Below are positions 12,830 to 24,198 of a stretch of DNA of 64,000 nucleotides, in pieces (the stretch's first letter is position 1; each line of letters starts with the position of its first letter). The notes under the pieces were generated by a model. It had not been told where the DNA came from. It did no database searches and saw only the letters and a list, made by a program, of their open reading frames with translations. This DNA comes from Berghia stephanieae (taxonomy: Eukaryota; Mollusca; Gastropoda; Nudibranchia; Aeolidiidae): assembly GCA_034508935.3 (NCBI GenBank), contig CM067455.1, forward strand, positions 14,463,604 through 14,527,603, read 5' to 3'. The translations under genes were made by a program, and so were the position numbers.

Positions 12830-13305
12830 TTCATGTGTGACACTCTTGATAGTGGCAAGGGGAGACAACCTAAAGAGAATACCAACTCTGAAAGCCATCA
12901 TTGTTTAATAACTCCATGTCCTCCTTGCTCTTAATTCTTTTTAAAAAAACCTCTCCACTTATAGCAAATTGATTGGTCAGTTGTTTTATATATTAAAGCA
13001 TAACAACATTGCAGTTAGGGGCATACAATGTTTGGATTGTTTGTATGTAAAATACCTGTCTGCTTTGGACAAGTGTCTGTCATACTCTTGACAATAATAC
13101 AGAAAGAAAAACAGACCATCGTTCCCAACAACTGTCTGCCAAGATGGGTGTCCGTCATACACAGGTAACCCCCATAACCAGTGGATTCTATTTCAGATCA
13201 TTCAAAAGTTCTATTCTGCCTCACTGTCACAAATGCCTTTTAAAATGTTGGCCAGAAAACGTTTTCTTCATATTTTGATCAATTAAATTTTTTTAAATTT
13301 TTTAA

Positions 13306-13456
13306 ATTGAGCTTTTATATAGCACAATATCCACTAAATGTGCTCAAAGCGCTTTACAAGGGGTCCCTGGCCAGCAGCAACATTTAACATTTAGGACAGG
13401 ACATGACACCTGTTAGGCGATGTTACAATTTTTTTCGGACAGACAACGCTATTAAA
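13306..13456 (-). mobile_element. tRNA-Pro-like SINE, 3' part
   Basis: On the plus strand it begins 'tgagcttttatatagcacaa' and runs through 'caaagcgctttacaaggggt' to 'cggacagacaacgct'. The tRNA-like head is missing. Confidence 0.75.
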
Positions 13457-13680
13457 TTCTAAGCCCTGTCTGGGACTATTGATATCAATTTTTTGAATGA
13501 AGAATATCCCAAGAATTTTTTATTCCCTTTTATTCAAAGACAGGTCAATTATGGCAAATTTTGTTGACCCACTGGAAATTCTCCAGATCTGGGCCTGTCT
13601 TGAGTTTAAGGCATTGGATCAAATAGTGACAATGATAGTTTTCTTGTGTCTGTAAATTGTATCCGATTTTATCTGACCAG

Positions 13681-13831
13681 GTGATAAACCTCCAGGAAGG
13701 AGTGCGTTCCTATGAGATTGGTGGTCTGTTGACATGGAGGACTGTGCGGATTGTCGTCATAGGCGTGGATAATTCCACAGACGACAAAGTCAGGGATGCC
13801 GTGTCAGAAACAATAATGACACACGATCAAG
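13681..13831 (+). CDS. RPTP exon 3 (second half of FN3-1)
   Basis: Acceptor ctgaccag, donor caag|gtaaat; phase 0 in, phase 1 out. The peptide has the FN3 F-strand pattern (SYEIGGLLTWRTVRIVVIGV) followed by an acidic stretch. It ends at a domain edge with a phase-1 intron, as FN3 modules usually do. Confidence 0.85.
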
Positions 13832-13865
13832 GTAAATAGGCAGGTCAACTATTGTATGGAAAAAA

Positions 13866-14095
13866 AAGTAGTCCTTCTGAGCCATAAGGCTCATGGAGCC
13901 TGAGTTTATCTGAGTTTCTATAGCGTGGAATGGACAAAAGCTATTGCTTGCTAGTCATTGGATAGGGCGCTAATCTATCGCAAAGTACTTTCTGCCAGAT
14001 CTAACAGACCCAGCTACCCAATCCCTGCTGGGTGGACAGGGGGCTCAGAAAAGAATCTCAACTTCACCGGGGATTGATCTTTTGCGTGGGAAAAA
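13866..14095 (-). mobile_element. tRNA-Val-like SINE
   Basis: The reverse complement carries the family words seen at 7085: 'actttctgccagatctaaca' and 'gcttgctagtcattggatag' on the plus strand. The head is degraded ('cttttgcgtggg'). Confidence 0.65.
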
Positions 14096-14109
14096 GAAAA
14101 AAAACCCAA

Positions 14110-14212
14110 CTACTTATAATCGGATGGATAAAATATAGTTAGATCAGCAAGTTCGCTAGAACCCAAACTCTTTGTTAAATTAACTGCATTCATCAGATAC
14201 TCTGATGCGTTA
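14110..14212. mobile_element. MITE family 3, one-ended fragment
   Basis: It shares 'cttataat', 'ggataaaatatagt', 'agatcagcaagtt' and 'gaaccc' with the end of the element at 12308. The other end is missing. Confidence 0.5.
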
Positions 14213-14404
14213 AATTGGTTGCAGACAAGAGGAAAAGGACTCATGTTAAGTTTGAAAATAAATTGGTTGCAGACAAGAGGAAAAGGACTCATGTTAAGTT
14301 TGAAAATAAATTGGTTGCAGACAAGAGGAAAAGGACTCATGTTAAGCTTGAAAATATTTTCATCCAGCAAGACTTGCTACCTGTTTGTAATGGTGGGAAT
14401 AAAG

Positions 14405-14487
<83 letters not shown>

Positions 14488-14490
14488 TAC
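14213..14490. repeat. 48-bp tandem repeat (3 copies) and (AAT)n
   Basis: Three near-identical 48-bp units (14214-14357) contain 'ttggttgcagacaagaggaa'. They are followed by (AAT)n at 14405-14487. The 48-bp unit length keeps frames open on both strands, but nothing else supports coding. Confidence 0.9.
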
Positions 14491-14634
14491 AATCATAATG
14501 ATGTTGATAAAAATGATTTATTTGAATAGAGCTTAATATTTCCTCACAATAGCGATCAGCTGCATTGAAAAGGGTGTTGAATAAAGAAATAAAAAAAGTG
14601 ATAAAACTTTAGATCATTACATTAGTCCCCACAG

Positions 14635-14776
14635 GAACTGTCCAAGGCATCACTTTAAACATAATTGGTCCTACATTGGCTGAATTGTCATGGCAACCAC
14701 CTTCATGTGCTGATAGGGGTGGAATCAAGACAGGCTATGATGTGGAGATGACTTTTGAAGAGGGCCCAAAGAATTT
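14635..14776 (+). CDS. RPTP exon 4 (first half of FN3-2)
   Basis: Acceptor ccccacag, donor aattt|gtatat; phase 1 in, phase 2 out. The peptide TLAELSWQPPSCADRGGIK followed by TGYDVEM is a textbook FN3 B-C strand (W-x-P-P, then G-x-x-x-x-Y-x-V). The donor is weak, but its phase is the only one that fits exon 5. Confidence 0.85.
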
Positions 14777-14969
14777 GTATATTTTTTTATTGTTATGGAA
14801 CAAGATTTATTTCTGTCATGATGTATTTAATTTTATGAAGTTACTGTTTCTCCCAATGCTCAGGGAAAATAAACTTGATCTCTATTTCTCCGAACGGTTT
14901 CCATTCTCAAGATTTTTTTTTGGTTATTTGTGGGAGTGTCTGTGTGAATGATGAATGTGTATGCATTAT

Positions 14970-15002
14970 ATTTTTTTTTTTTTTTTGGGGGGGGGGGGGG
15001 GG
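14970..15002. repeat. Poly-T then poly-G run
   Basis: About 16 T directly followed by about 17 G. Confidence 0.9.
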
Positions 15003-15581
15003 TTCTTTTGCCAGTGCTTGAGAGCTCTGCCTTTTATTCCCAACTTTCTGTTAGACTTCTATCTTGCATTTGTGTTATCTTGTCTTTCAACCTCTGTTCC
15101 CGTCTTGAGACTTTGGCTTTGTTATTTAGGTGTACTTCTGTTTTCTCTTTAGTGCAGCGTGAAGTGCAAAAGTGAACGCACCATTGGAGTATTCGCGATA
15201 GCACAACTTTTTGATAAAATCCGTCTTTGTCAACAATGCGTCTAAAAAACGCTAGCTTGATGATTTGTGAGAATTCCCTGTCAACTCCATTTGAGCATTT
15301 ACGTTTGCATCGACATCGCTTCCGTAACCCATCAGCTACTGAAGGCTAGCCGACCATTCGGAGAAATAGAGTTTAAGTTTATTTTCCTGAGCGTTCTGAG
15401 AAATAGAGCCGACCTTAATTTTATTCCAAGTTCACTTTTCATTGTGTTGGTTGAATGAGAAATTTGGATCTACAATTTTTATCCTTTTTGTCATTGTGGT
15501 AGCTCTTGAAAGCTGCTAGATCTTATTTTTTGGTCTTTTTCCTTTTGCTATGACATGCCCTAAACTTGAGCATTTGTATCG

Positions 15582-15912
15582 AGAAATATCCACTAGATGT
15601 GCTCAAAGTGCTTTACAAGGGGTCCATAGCCAACAACAATACTTAACATTTAGAACGAGACATGATTCCTGTTAGATGATATTACAATTTTTTTCAGACA
15701 GAGACAAAACTATTAAGGGCCAGGTAATCATTTTACACCTCAGTGAAAGAATGTGAGTAAAGAGCCTTTTCCAAGGACTCAACTATGCGCTGTTTGAATG
15801 AAGATCTGATTGAAAGTAACTTGCAATAGACTAGCATCCTATCCAAAGGGTAGCAAGTAATTGTTGTCTGGGATAAATCCCAGTTCCTTATTGGCCTTAT
15901 GGCTCTGATGGA
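15582..15912. mobile_element. SINE remains: tRNA-Pro-like (-) then tRNA-Val-like (+)
   Basis: 15582-15792 is a reversed tRNA-Pro-like SINE body (caaagtgctttacaaggggt through ggactcaactatgcgc). 15818-15912 is the 3' part of a tRNA-Val-like SINE in forward orientation (ttgcaatagactagcatcct). Confidence 0.65.
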
Positions 15913-16619
15913 CTACTACTCTGTATCTTTCCATGGCAAGCATCTCCAAGGAGTTCCAAATCTCATCCCACTCTTTCTCTTCTGCCTCCATTGTTGGCAT
16001 ATACGTTGTTCCTTCATCCTTTGCCAATCTGAACATCCTCTTTCTTTATTCTCAAGATACGCCCTATTTATCTCCACCTCTATTTTATTTTGACACCCCC
16101 CTAACTGTTCCCATTTTCTGTAGATCTAAACCAATGCTCAGATGATATAAACACATACAGGAATTAAGTGAAGACATGCCTGTGAAGTGCCTCTCTCAAG
16201 TTACCTCTTTAACTTTATGGTGCCGGAGTTAGACAATCATTTCTTATCCATTCATTTGCACACCATGCTTAACATTGCTCGACTTTTTATCTTAAAAAAA
16301 AAAGAAACTATTCCTCTAGGCCATTGTAGTCACAACTGTTCACTCCATCTGGTTTTAAATAATGCAAAACAATATTTTGGTGTTTTGAAAAAAAATATCC
16401 TTTTCTCATTCACTTTCGGTGTATCATTAGGTGTACAGTGCTTTTGTTTCTCCATTTCTTGCAATTAATAATATTTATTCAATTAAGATTTGATTTTGAA
16501 GTATTTTATTTTATTTATTTTTGTTTACTGTTGACTACTTTTTCCCCCTTCTTTTTGTGAATTATTTTACAGTGTTAGTTTAGTCTAATTGTGGAGTTCG
16601 ATCCTTTTCCCTGCAGTAT

Positions 16620-16910
16620 AAGTAAATTGATAATAATAATAAGCATATTTATATAGCGCCTTTCGTCGAAACTTTAAAGTGGACTAATACAAATTAATTG
16701 AAACAAAGTATTTTCTTCACTAATTATGAGTTTGCACAAGGCCAGTGGTAACTAGGGTCAGATCTGTCTATATCCATTATATCATTGAGTACAAAGTAAT
16801 ATGCACCTAAATTGCCCATTTAAAAAAGAAAAGTATGATTATATATATATATATATTATATATCTGAGAGAGAGAGAGAGGTGGGAGGGGGGGGGGGGGG
16901 GGGGGGGAGC
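16620..16910. repeat. Short (AT)n, (AG)n and poly-G cluster
   Basis: 'atttatatagcgcctttcgt' at 16649 looks like a SINE-type tail. (AT)n at 16842, (GA)n at 16866 and a run of about 20 G at 16888 follow. Confidence 0.8.
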
Positions 16911-17229
16911 AGGCAGGCAGGCACGTATGTAACCATGTAGGCCTAAGTATAATTTTTAAAAAAGATAATGCTGATTTACATCTAGAACACCACGAATATA
17001 ACGTCTTCCTGTGATAGGGCCAGCACACTGCAAAATGCCTCTTCTCTGTTGAGGGGTGAAATCGCTGGCTGACATCTTCAGACATAAGTCTTGTAAGTTC
17101 CAAGATTGTACAGCAACACCACAGTGATACATTTTCTTGATATCTTATTGGAAATAAACCCTTTGAACCCTAAATTCGCTGCCCTGTCGATTGTTTTGGT
17201 TATTTTTTTGGCACTTTTTTAGATTTGGG

Positions 17230-17465
17230 TCCTGATATTTCAGTGTTAGAGCACTTGCTTCACAGGTCAGGGGACTGGTATTGATTCAAGGTGCAGTCAA
17301 GGTTTTTTCTATAGTGATTAGATCTGGCAGAGCATATTATTATGTGTGGCAGTCTAGCATCCTAACTGAAGGATAAAATGTAATTGCTACTGTCTGTTTA
17401 ACCCTTCATAATCCAGAATTTATTCCAACACTCTGGGCCTCATGACTTTGAAGCACTTCATTCTG
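17230..17465 (+). mobile_element. tRNA-Val-like SINE
   Basis: The head 'gtgttagagcacttgcttca' is followed by 'gattagatctggcagagc' and 'cagtctagcatcctaactga'. It is diverged but in the family order. Confidence 0.6.
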
Positions 17466-17557
17466 AAATAAAAAAAGAAAAAGTTTTCAACATGATCTAT
17501 GTAGTATTGTAGTTCCAACAATTTTGACAAATTTTTTTGTCCATTTTCTAAAAACAG

Positions 17558-17700
17558 GAAAATCACGAGTACAATGCAGGAAAAGAAACAATGGAGAGAT
17601 CTTGTACCCTACACAAAATATTTAACCCGGATTCGTTATCGTAACTCGCAAGGTCCAGGACCATGGAGTATGCCTTTTGGTTTCCAGACGAGTAAAACAG
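17558..17700 (+). CDS. RPTP exon 5 (second half of FN3-2)
   Basis: Acceptor aaaaacag, donor acag|gtttgt; phase 2 in, phase 1 out. DLVPYTKYLTRIRYRNSQG followed by GPGPWS is the FN3 E-F-G pattern (L-x-P-x-T-x-Y, R-x-x-N, G-x-x-W-S). It is one of the clearest FN3 signatures in the window. Confidence 0.92.
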
Positions 17701-17834
17701 GTTTGTTACCAATTAGTAGATCAGTTGATTGTTTACTTTTGGGGCTAAATTCTTGTAATCGCAAGACAAAGAATGCTCAAAGGATATTTTGCAGGCCATT
17801 GAAAAAATTCTCATACATTTTGAAACAGTTTTAG

Positions 17835-18290
17835 GTCAAACGAAGATATGTTTGACATACTTTACAATACTAGAATACTAGAATGACATTTTAGATTTTG
17901 TATTATTTTCATTGACAATAGATCTTATTGCAATGTGAAATTGGACGTTTTTCTAATTTTTATGTGTACATATATCTGATGTGCATGCTAATAAAATAAA
18001 TACTTAGCAAAGAAACATTTGAAAAATTGGTTTTGATATGAACTTAAGTGAGAAATTGTTTCCAAAATAAAAAAAAGGTTCCAAAATTATTGAGGGTTTT
18101 CAGTTCTTTTTATTACATATATAAATAGATGTATAGAGAGATCTTCCATAAAAAGGGGCTGCTTCCCACAATGAAAAAAGATAAAGAAGAAATACATTCT
18201 TTGTTCTGTCTTGAAGCTTAATATTAATTTATTTCAACATATTTATTGGGGAAATATTCTGATATTTTAGAATAAAAACCTGTTTCGGGC
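17835..18290. other. Intron sequence, nothing recognised
   Basis: AT-rich; no exon or repeat family was identified. Confidence 0.5.
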
Positions 18291-18293
18291 TCG

Positions 18294-18490
18294 TTACCAC
18301 AATGGGTACATGTTGGACAGGTGGCAAGTCCCCACTGATGTAGTTAGCGTGCTGTTAAGCAGCTTCTCGACCAAAGCCAACTGGCCATTGCCCAATGTCT
18401 CCTCTTGCTGGTGAAAAAGCCTGGCAACTTCTCCCCCAGTTTCGAGGAATCGATGTCCCCGCCTCTTCAAGGGATTGAATTCGTCCAAAC
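18294..18490 (-). other. Unassigned open stretch with balanced composition
   Basis: The minus strand is open for about 64 codons with protein-like composition (FLETGGEVARLFHQQEETLG). It is GC-richer than the flanking intron. There is no recognised family and no splice pair; it may be a mobile-element remnant. Confidence 0.2.
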
Positions 18491-18777
18491 TGACTTAAAA
18501 CCTTTTTTACTAGCTGGATGCATAGCCAGATTCTAATGATTACAGGATGTAAAAGAGTGAGGATGGATATCTTGATTGATGACCAGCATATCTTTAGACA
18601 AGAAAATAAGATGCCATCACTGAAAACAGAAGATATTTTACACATGGTATGTATTCAGTCCTCTGGAAGAGTGGTTTTACACTTTCATTGAGATAGGAAC
18701 CAGTTGTTTGACATCACTTTTGTTCCCCATTGGATTTAAAGATAATTTTACAACTCTGGTGTTGCTTTGATAAACAG

Positions 18778-18887
18778 TGCCAAGTGATCCAAACTTTGAA
18801 AACTACACAAATGATGAATTCAGCATTGGTTTGCAAGTGTTTGAACCAGTCAGGCCAAATGGAAACATTGAACTCTATCAAATACAG
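18778..18887 (+). CDS. RPTP exon 6 (start of FN3-3)
   Basis: Acceptor ataaacag, donor acag|gtaagt; phase 1 in, phase 0 out. FSIGLQVFEPVRPNGNIELY shows the FN3 C-strand (P-x-x-P-N-G-x-I-x-x-Y), although the usual B-strand Trp reads Val-Phe. Confidence 0.9.
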
Positions 18888-18929
18888 GTAAGTTGTTTGA
18901 TGATGAAGGAGTGGGTGAGGTGCGGAGAC

Positions 18930-19180
18930 GGGGGTGGGGGGGGGGGTGATGGAATTGTTGATGGTGGTAATGATGAGTTGGATTGTGATGATGTTGATGC
19001 TGTTGTTATTGTTGTTGTCATTGTTGTTTTAGTTTTGGTTATTGTTGTTATGCCATTGTTGGTGTCGTAGTCATCATCATCATCGTCGTCGTTGTCATTA
19101 TCGTACTCATCATAATCATCATTGTTGTTATCATCATCATCATTGTTGTCGTTGTCATCATCATCATCATGAATGTCAAT
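18930..19180. repeat. Imperfect GTT/TCA repeats
   Basis: Imperfect (GTT)n and (ATC)n tracts immediately after exon 6. Frames across them are artefacts. Confidence 0.85.
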
Positions 19181-19264
19181 ATTAAATTTAAAAACTTGTG
19201 GCCAAAATGAACAAAACAAAATGTGTTTTGTCAGGCTTTTTCAGTAAAAACTGAATTAATAGAG

Positions 19265-19622
19265 CATAGAGTCAACAGTTAGGGGTTTAGTATAGCGAAT
19301 TGATTTAGCACTTGCCTCATGAGCAAGGAACCAATTCAGTCACCGAGTGCAGTTGAATTTTTATTTTTTCTGTGGGTATCCTTGCTCTTTTACGTCCTGT
19401 AATCCTAAGAATCTGCCTATACATCCTGCTACTGAAATTGTTATGCCACCTTATGTAACCTATTCATTTTAGTACTCCAAAGGACTGGTTACACACTTCC
19501 AAGGATTTAGGAACCAAAAGAGAAGAGGATGTGACGTCATGACTTTTCTTCCCTATTTTGTAATTTGTTTAATCGCTTAGAGTCTGATGTCTCGGAGTTA
19601 TAGCGCTATATAAGTTTTCAGC

Positions 19623-19700
<78 letters not shown>
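19265..19700 (+). mobile_element. SINE-like repeat ending in (ATT)n
   Basis: A possible tRNA-like head near 19298 is followed by a unique body and the tail 'agttatagcgctatataagt', which runs into about 75 bp of (ATT)n. The same tail precedes (ATA)n at 4160. No third full copy exists to define its 5' end. Confidence 0.45.
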
Positions 19701-19704
<4 letters not shown>

Positions 19705-19970
19705 CCTGTGTCCACACAGCAGTGTTTGGGTAGCTGTTTCTGTTAGATCAGACAAACTACTTTACTTTGCAGTAAATTAACGTCTTGTTTGAAGGTAGCA
19801 AGCTACAGTCTGTTGAATTAATGCTACAAAAAATGAGAAGAAGTCTCCTGGTTCCATTGGGCTTTATGGCTCTGAAGGATTTAACAATCTAATAACCAAA
19901 ACAAACATATACTGGGTAGGGTTCCTGACTTCCCATATCGGGCAGGGGGGTACATACTGTGTCTTCCCCT
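19705..19970 (+). mobile_element. tRNA-Val-like SINE fragment and family-F fragment
   Basis: 19705-19880 carries 'tctgttagatcagacaaac' and 'ggtagcaagctacagtctgt'. 19910-19965 carries 'gggttcctgacttcccatat', the start of the repeat seen whole at 20862. Confidence 0.6.
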
Positions 19971-19978
19971 TCAATCTT

Positions 19979-20285
19979 GTGCGGCTATGTTGTCTTTTGG
20001 TATGACACTCGCTTTCGGATCCGAAGGTCCTGGGTTTGCGCCTCGCTTGGCGCATAGTTGAGTCCTTAGAAACGACTCTTTACTCACATTCTCTCACAGT
20101 ACTCAGGTGTAAAATGAGTACCTGGCCGTTTACAGCGTTGTCACTGTCCGAAAAAAAATTGTAATATCGCCTAACAGGCCTCATGTCTCGTCTTACATGT
20201 TAAGTGTTGCTGTTGGCCAGGGACCCTTTGTAAAGCACTTTGAGCACGTTTAGTGGATATTGCGCTATATAAAAGCTCCAGCTCA
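19979..20285 (+). mobile_element. tRNA-Pro-like SINE abutting exon 7
   Basis: A complete copy: head GCGGCTATGTTGTCTTTTGG, box-B-like GGTCCTGGGTTTGCGCC, body, and tail 'gcgctatataaaagctcc'. Its end is fewer than 20 bases from the acceptor of exon 7. Confidence 0.85.
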
Positions 20286-20303
20286 AAATCTTTCCATCCA
20301 AAG

Positions 20304-20405
20304 TTGTCTGGTGGATCTTTGCCTGTCATGAATCTGAACACTCGGAGTGCTGGTAGCCATTTCATTGTGGATGGACTTAGACCAAACACCACGTACTCTA
20401 TCAAG
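20304..20405 (+). CDS. RPTP exon 7 (middle of FN3-3)
   Basis: Acceptor tccatccaaag, donor caag|gtaaaa; phase 0 on both sides. SHFIVDGLRPNTTYSIK is the FN3 E-F strand motif (L-x-P-x-T-x-Y). Its pyrimidine tract lies at the junction with the preceding SINE tail. Confidence 0.88.
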
Positions 20406-20444
20406 GTAAAATGTCACTAATTATGATTATCATCACAAACATCC

Positions 20445-20448
20445 ATCG

Positions 20449-20509
<61 letters not shown>

Positions 20510-20510
20510 T
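20445..20510. repeat. (CAT)n microsatellite
   Basis: About 60 bp of (CAT)n in the intron after exon 7. Confidence 0.95.
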
Positions 20511-20604
20511 CATCATTATCACAATCACCATCATCACTGTTTTCATAACCACAGCTGTCAATACCAGGTATTCATATGTTTGTTTAAATTAAATTTTAAT
20601 TGAG

Positions 20605-20647
20605 CTTTTATTTAGTGCAATATTCACTAAACTTGCTCAAGGCGCTT

Positions 20648-20705
<58 letters not shown>
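20605..20705. repeat. SINE tail fragment continued as (ATA)n
   Basis: 'ttgagcttttatttagtgca' to 'caaggcgctttat' is a reversed tRNA-Pro-like SINE end. It passes straight into (ATA)n. Confidence 0.7.
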
Positions 20706-20706
<1 letters not shown>

Positions 20707-20861
20707 TAGTAATGATGATATTTTATTCATCCAAAAAAAAAAAAAAATTGTACAGACATATAAAATGCCGGTAATGATATCTACATAAACATATAAGTAA
20801 ATAAAATGTGGTTAAAGTAAACATATGTAGTAGGTACAGTAAAATAATATTGTAAATTACT

Positions 20862-21395
20862 GGGTGGGGTTCCTGACCTCCCATAGTGGGCAGGGAGGTA
20901 CTTACTGTGTCTTCTATCCCCCTATATCTGTTTTCCAACTTGCTTTCTATCTTTGTCTTGGAATGAGATTACTTGGATTTGTCCTGGTCCTGGTCGGATC
21001 CTGGCTGAGAGGGAAACAGTCAAATGTATAGTTAGTTTTGGGAGGTGATATTTTTTTCCTTATAAATCATCTCTCTGTTATGCACTGTATTATGTTTTCT
21101 TTATATTATATGTGATTTGTAAAGATTTGAGTGTATTTCTCTTAGTGGGGACCTGTGCTTGTGTCTAGGTGAGACTTTTAGTGATCTCAAACTAAGTACA
21201 TTGATGGTGTGCTCTTGGAATCTACACCTGTTTCTTATTTGAACCGATTCCCCTTTGTCTTACCTTTCCTTGGATGTTTTAATTGTAATTCTGGAATTTT
21301 TTACTATCCCATTTGCTTTCTTTTTACTGGCGCTGATATGACCTTAATGTGTTGTAAGCGCCGTAAAACCCTTAAAAACAAAAACAAAACATTGT
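20862..21395 (+). mobile_element. Family-F repeat, copy 1
   Basis: It begins 'gggttcctgacctcccatag', contains 'gtcttggaatgagattactt' and 'aaatcatctctctgttatg', and ends 'tgatatgaccttaatgtgtt' followed by a CAAAA-rich tail. Other copies are at 22595 and 30510, with 3' ends at 52160 and 60262. It has no coding capacity; SINE-like. Confidence 0.65.
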
Positions 21396-22330
21396 AAATT
21401 AACTCAGAAAAATTGTTCAATATCATTGGCCCTTATTACTCTGGGCTTGCCAGTCAGTGATCCTTCACATGCCCTTTCAGTATTGAACTTTGGAATAATA
21501 GAATGGCAGGTAGCTGTAACATTGGAAAGCTGTACAACCTCAACTACTGGCCGTTAATTAAGCATGAATATGACCAAGTAGACGGGTTTTCTCTTGGACG
21601 TTCAGTTTTGGCATGTATTCAAGAGTAAAAGAATTGAAACAAAGTGATTACAAAATAATTTCACAAAGATAATATATGTTTTGGTTTAAAACAGCAGATA
21701 ACTTGTAAACATCAGCAGACAACACGGCAATGTTCATTCAGGGCACGTTGGTGCGAAAGGGTTCTGTTCAGAGAATTTAAGAACTTGCGTTATCACGATT
21801 GTCTCATTAACATTCTTAATAATTCCTTCTTTGTGTCATTTCTGAAATTGAAATATCAAGTTGTCTTACAAAAATGTTCACCATACACACTGTGATTGAC
21901 AGATTGTAATATAATTATTCATGCCTGTGGTTTAATAAATTCTCTTTTAGGTGATATAACATTCTTGACTCTTAACACGTTGGTAAAGAATAGTAATTTT
22001 GCTTGTAAAAATGTAAGGTTATCTTTGCACATGTGTATGTAATTGTAAAGATGTAGTAAATAATTATATATATTGATATTAAAATTGTAGGTATGGAGTA
22101 ATTTTAAAGAAGAAGATTTAAGTTAAAACATACATAGACCAAGTTTTTAAATTATTTGCCTTTTTAAAATGAAATGCAACGCGTTATCCTCTGTTCCATC
22201 TAGGTTTGAATTTGTATGTGTCTGATTTTATTCTTTGACCTCTTTGTCTCAATTCTTTGTTATAATGTCTTGTCCTTAAGTCGCAACTCCGCGCATCGAA
22301 GATAATTGCGACTGTTCGAGACTGCTTGAG
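21396..22330. other. Intron sequence, nothing recognised
   Basis: AT-rich; no splice-bounded coding frame or repeat family was seen. Confidence 0.5.
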
Positions 22331-22336
22331 ACTTGA

Positions 22337-22553
22337 AGAAATAAATAACAATAAGAAGCTTCAATTTTATTTACTGAAACAAATTATGTAGATATTTCAA
22401 ATTTCCCCTTGGTCAACAAAACATGATGCTGCAGACGAATCAATTAATTTTAAGTGTCTCATTCATTGTGTTTTGTTGACAAGAGGGAAACCCAAATCGT
22501 CCAATCATTTGTCTTTGTAAATTAAATTCCATCTTATTATTGTTATTGATTCT
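22337..22553. mobile_element. MITE family 4, copy 1
   Basis: The left end 'aataaataacaataagaagc' is answered by 'cttattattgttattgattc'. The interior 'tttgttgacaagagggaaac' matches the copy at 42858. Confidence 0.6.
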
Positions 22554-22594
22554 TTGTTAGGATGTTGCCTCTTGAACTTTATTTGATTGCTTCG

Positions 22595-23065
22595 GGTCTT
22601 TTGACCTCCCATGGTGGGCAGGAAATCACTTGTTATGTCCTCTATCCCTCTATATCTGAGTTGCTTTCTGTATCTGTCTTAGAATGCGATCACTTGGTTT
22701 TGTCCTGGCCTTTTCCGGAGTCCTTGGCTGAAAGAGAAACAGTGAATGTATAGTGTTAGTTTTGTGATTTTATTTTTTAAAACTTTATAAATCATCTTTC
22801 AGTTATTTACTGATCGTGATATTTTTGTTTTGAACATATTTTGTAACCATTTGAGTGTGTTCCTCATAGTGGGATCTTGTACTGGTGTCTGGATGAGACT
22901 TTTTAAGTGATCTCAAACTGAGTACACTGATAGCATGCTCTTGGAATCTATATCGGTTTCTTATTTGAAGCAAAAATCCATTCTCTTCCTATTTACTGGT
23001 GCTGATATGACCTAAATGTGTTGCAAGGCCCGTAAAACTTTTAAGAAGAACAAAAAAAAAAAAAA
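22595..23065 (+). mobile_element. Family-F repeat, copy 2
   Basis: The same order of words as at 20862 ('cctcccatggtgggcagg', 'ttttgtcctggccttttc', 'gctgatatgacctaaatgtg'), with an A-rich tail. Confidence 0.65.
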
Positions 23066-23081
23066 CAACAACTTTATTTGA

Positions 23082-23227
23082 GAGTATTAACGAAAGAATG
23101 AAAATAGAGAGGCCTCGTATGGGAACAAAACTGTTTTGTTGCCATACAAAGCCACTCCATTTTCACTCTTTTGTTAGTATTTTCCCGATCACCGGCTTCA
23201 GGCAGCCCCTACCGTTTTCTATTTGAG
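23082..23227. mobile_element. MITE family 1, copy 2 (short)
   Basis: 'agtattaacgaaagaatgaa' and its complement flank a very short interior. The right end continues through 'gatcaccggcttcaggcag', complementary to the left ends of copies 1 and 3. Confidence 0.7.
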
Positions 23228-23401
23228 AGTAACAACTCAATCCTCTGCCAATCTCCCTGTTTGTCTTGTGGTTACCCCCCCCCCCCTCCCGCCCGTCATC
23301 TATTTGTGTCCTGTTCCCAACTCTTTACTGGCTTCTCTCTTCTTTTACTGCCTTTTTAACATTTCCCTTTAGTATTAGATATGTTTCTCTCTCTAAAACA
23401 G

Positions 23402-23578
23402 ATCAGGGCTAAGAATGAAATTGGATGGGGCAAGTGGAGTATACTACGTAAGATCAAAACCTGTACAGAGACAGATATGCAACCATTGTACATTAGGCAA
23501 ACTCTTGGTAATGGGTCTTGTATCGGCATCACATGGGGCAGGCCTGCTAAAATAACTGGCGTGGTTGTTCAATACATG
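23402..23578 (+). CDS. RPTP exon 8 (end of FN3-3, start of FN3-4)
   Basis: Acceptor ctctaaaacag, donor catg|gtaagt; phase 0 on both sides. It starts IRAKNEIGWGKWS, the FN3 G-strand pattern (R-x-x-N-x-x-G-x-x-x-W-S). It then opens the next module with GITWGRPAKITGVVVQYM (W-x-x-P, G-x-V-x-x-Y). One exon spanning a domain boundary departs from the phase-1 boundary rule seen earlier in the gene. Confidence 0.92.
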
Positions 23579-23654
23579 GTAAGTTTTTAAGTTTATGAAT
23601 ATCAGTAGAGAACAAAAAGGAACTGCCCGAAGCTTTGGATCTTTAAAAATTAAA

Positions 23655-23812
23655 AAAAAGTCCCTTCATAGCCATTAGTCCCGTGGCATCAGAGTCTATT
23701 CTGGTTTCTATAGCGTGAAATGGGTGATGGTAATTGCTTGCTACCCTTTGGATAGGACGCTAGTCTTTCAGTAAGTACGTTCTGCCAGATGTAACAGACA
23801 TTGTGACGCATT
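23655..23812 (-). mobile_element. tRNA-Val-like SINE, 3' part
   Basis: The plus strand carries 'gcttgctaccctttggatag' and 'acgttctgccagatgtaaca', reversed words of the family. Confidence 0.6.
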
Positions 23813-24176
23813 CTTAATAATTAAAAGCATTACCAACAAAAAAAATGTATTAACAAAAAAAATAAATTAAAGCTTCTATTTTGGTTGATTAATTTTTTTC
23901 CATTTCTTTCTTCATAGTGTCTGTAAAGACAGCAAGGATATGCCACACATGCTTTAGAAATTAGGCAATTCTAAATATCAGAGACATTTAAGAAACAAAA
24001 GCATTTAGTAAACTGATGAAAATTTCAAACAGCCAAGAAATATAACATCGTTGGAAAAAAACGACAAACTCCAACAACAGCTGTACCACTTTCCTTTTCT
24101 AAAATACATTTGAAGCAGAACAAAACTCCCCTCCTTCCCTCCTTGCAGCTTTGGAACAACATCTCCTTCCCTTCCC

Positions 24177-24198
24177 CCCTCCCCCCCCCCCCCCCCCT
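24177..24198. repeat. Poly-C run
   Basis: About 20 cytosines, with a C-rich flank. Confidence 0.95.

Noticed and set aside
14110-14536. Frames of about 85-105 codons on both strands
   Set aside because: Products of a 48-bp tandem repeat and (AAT)n.
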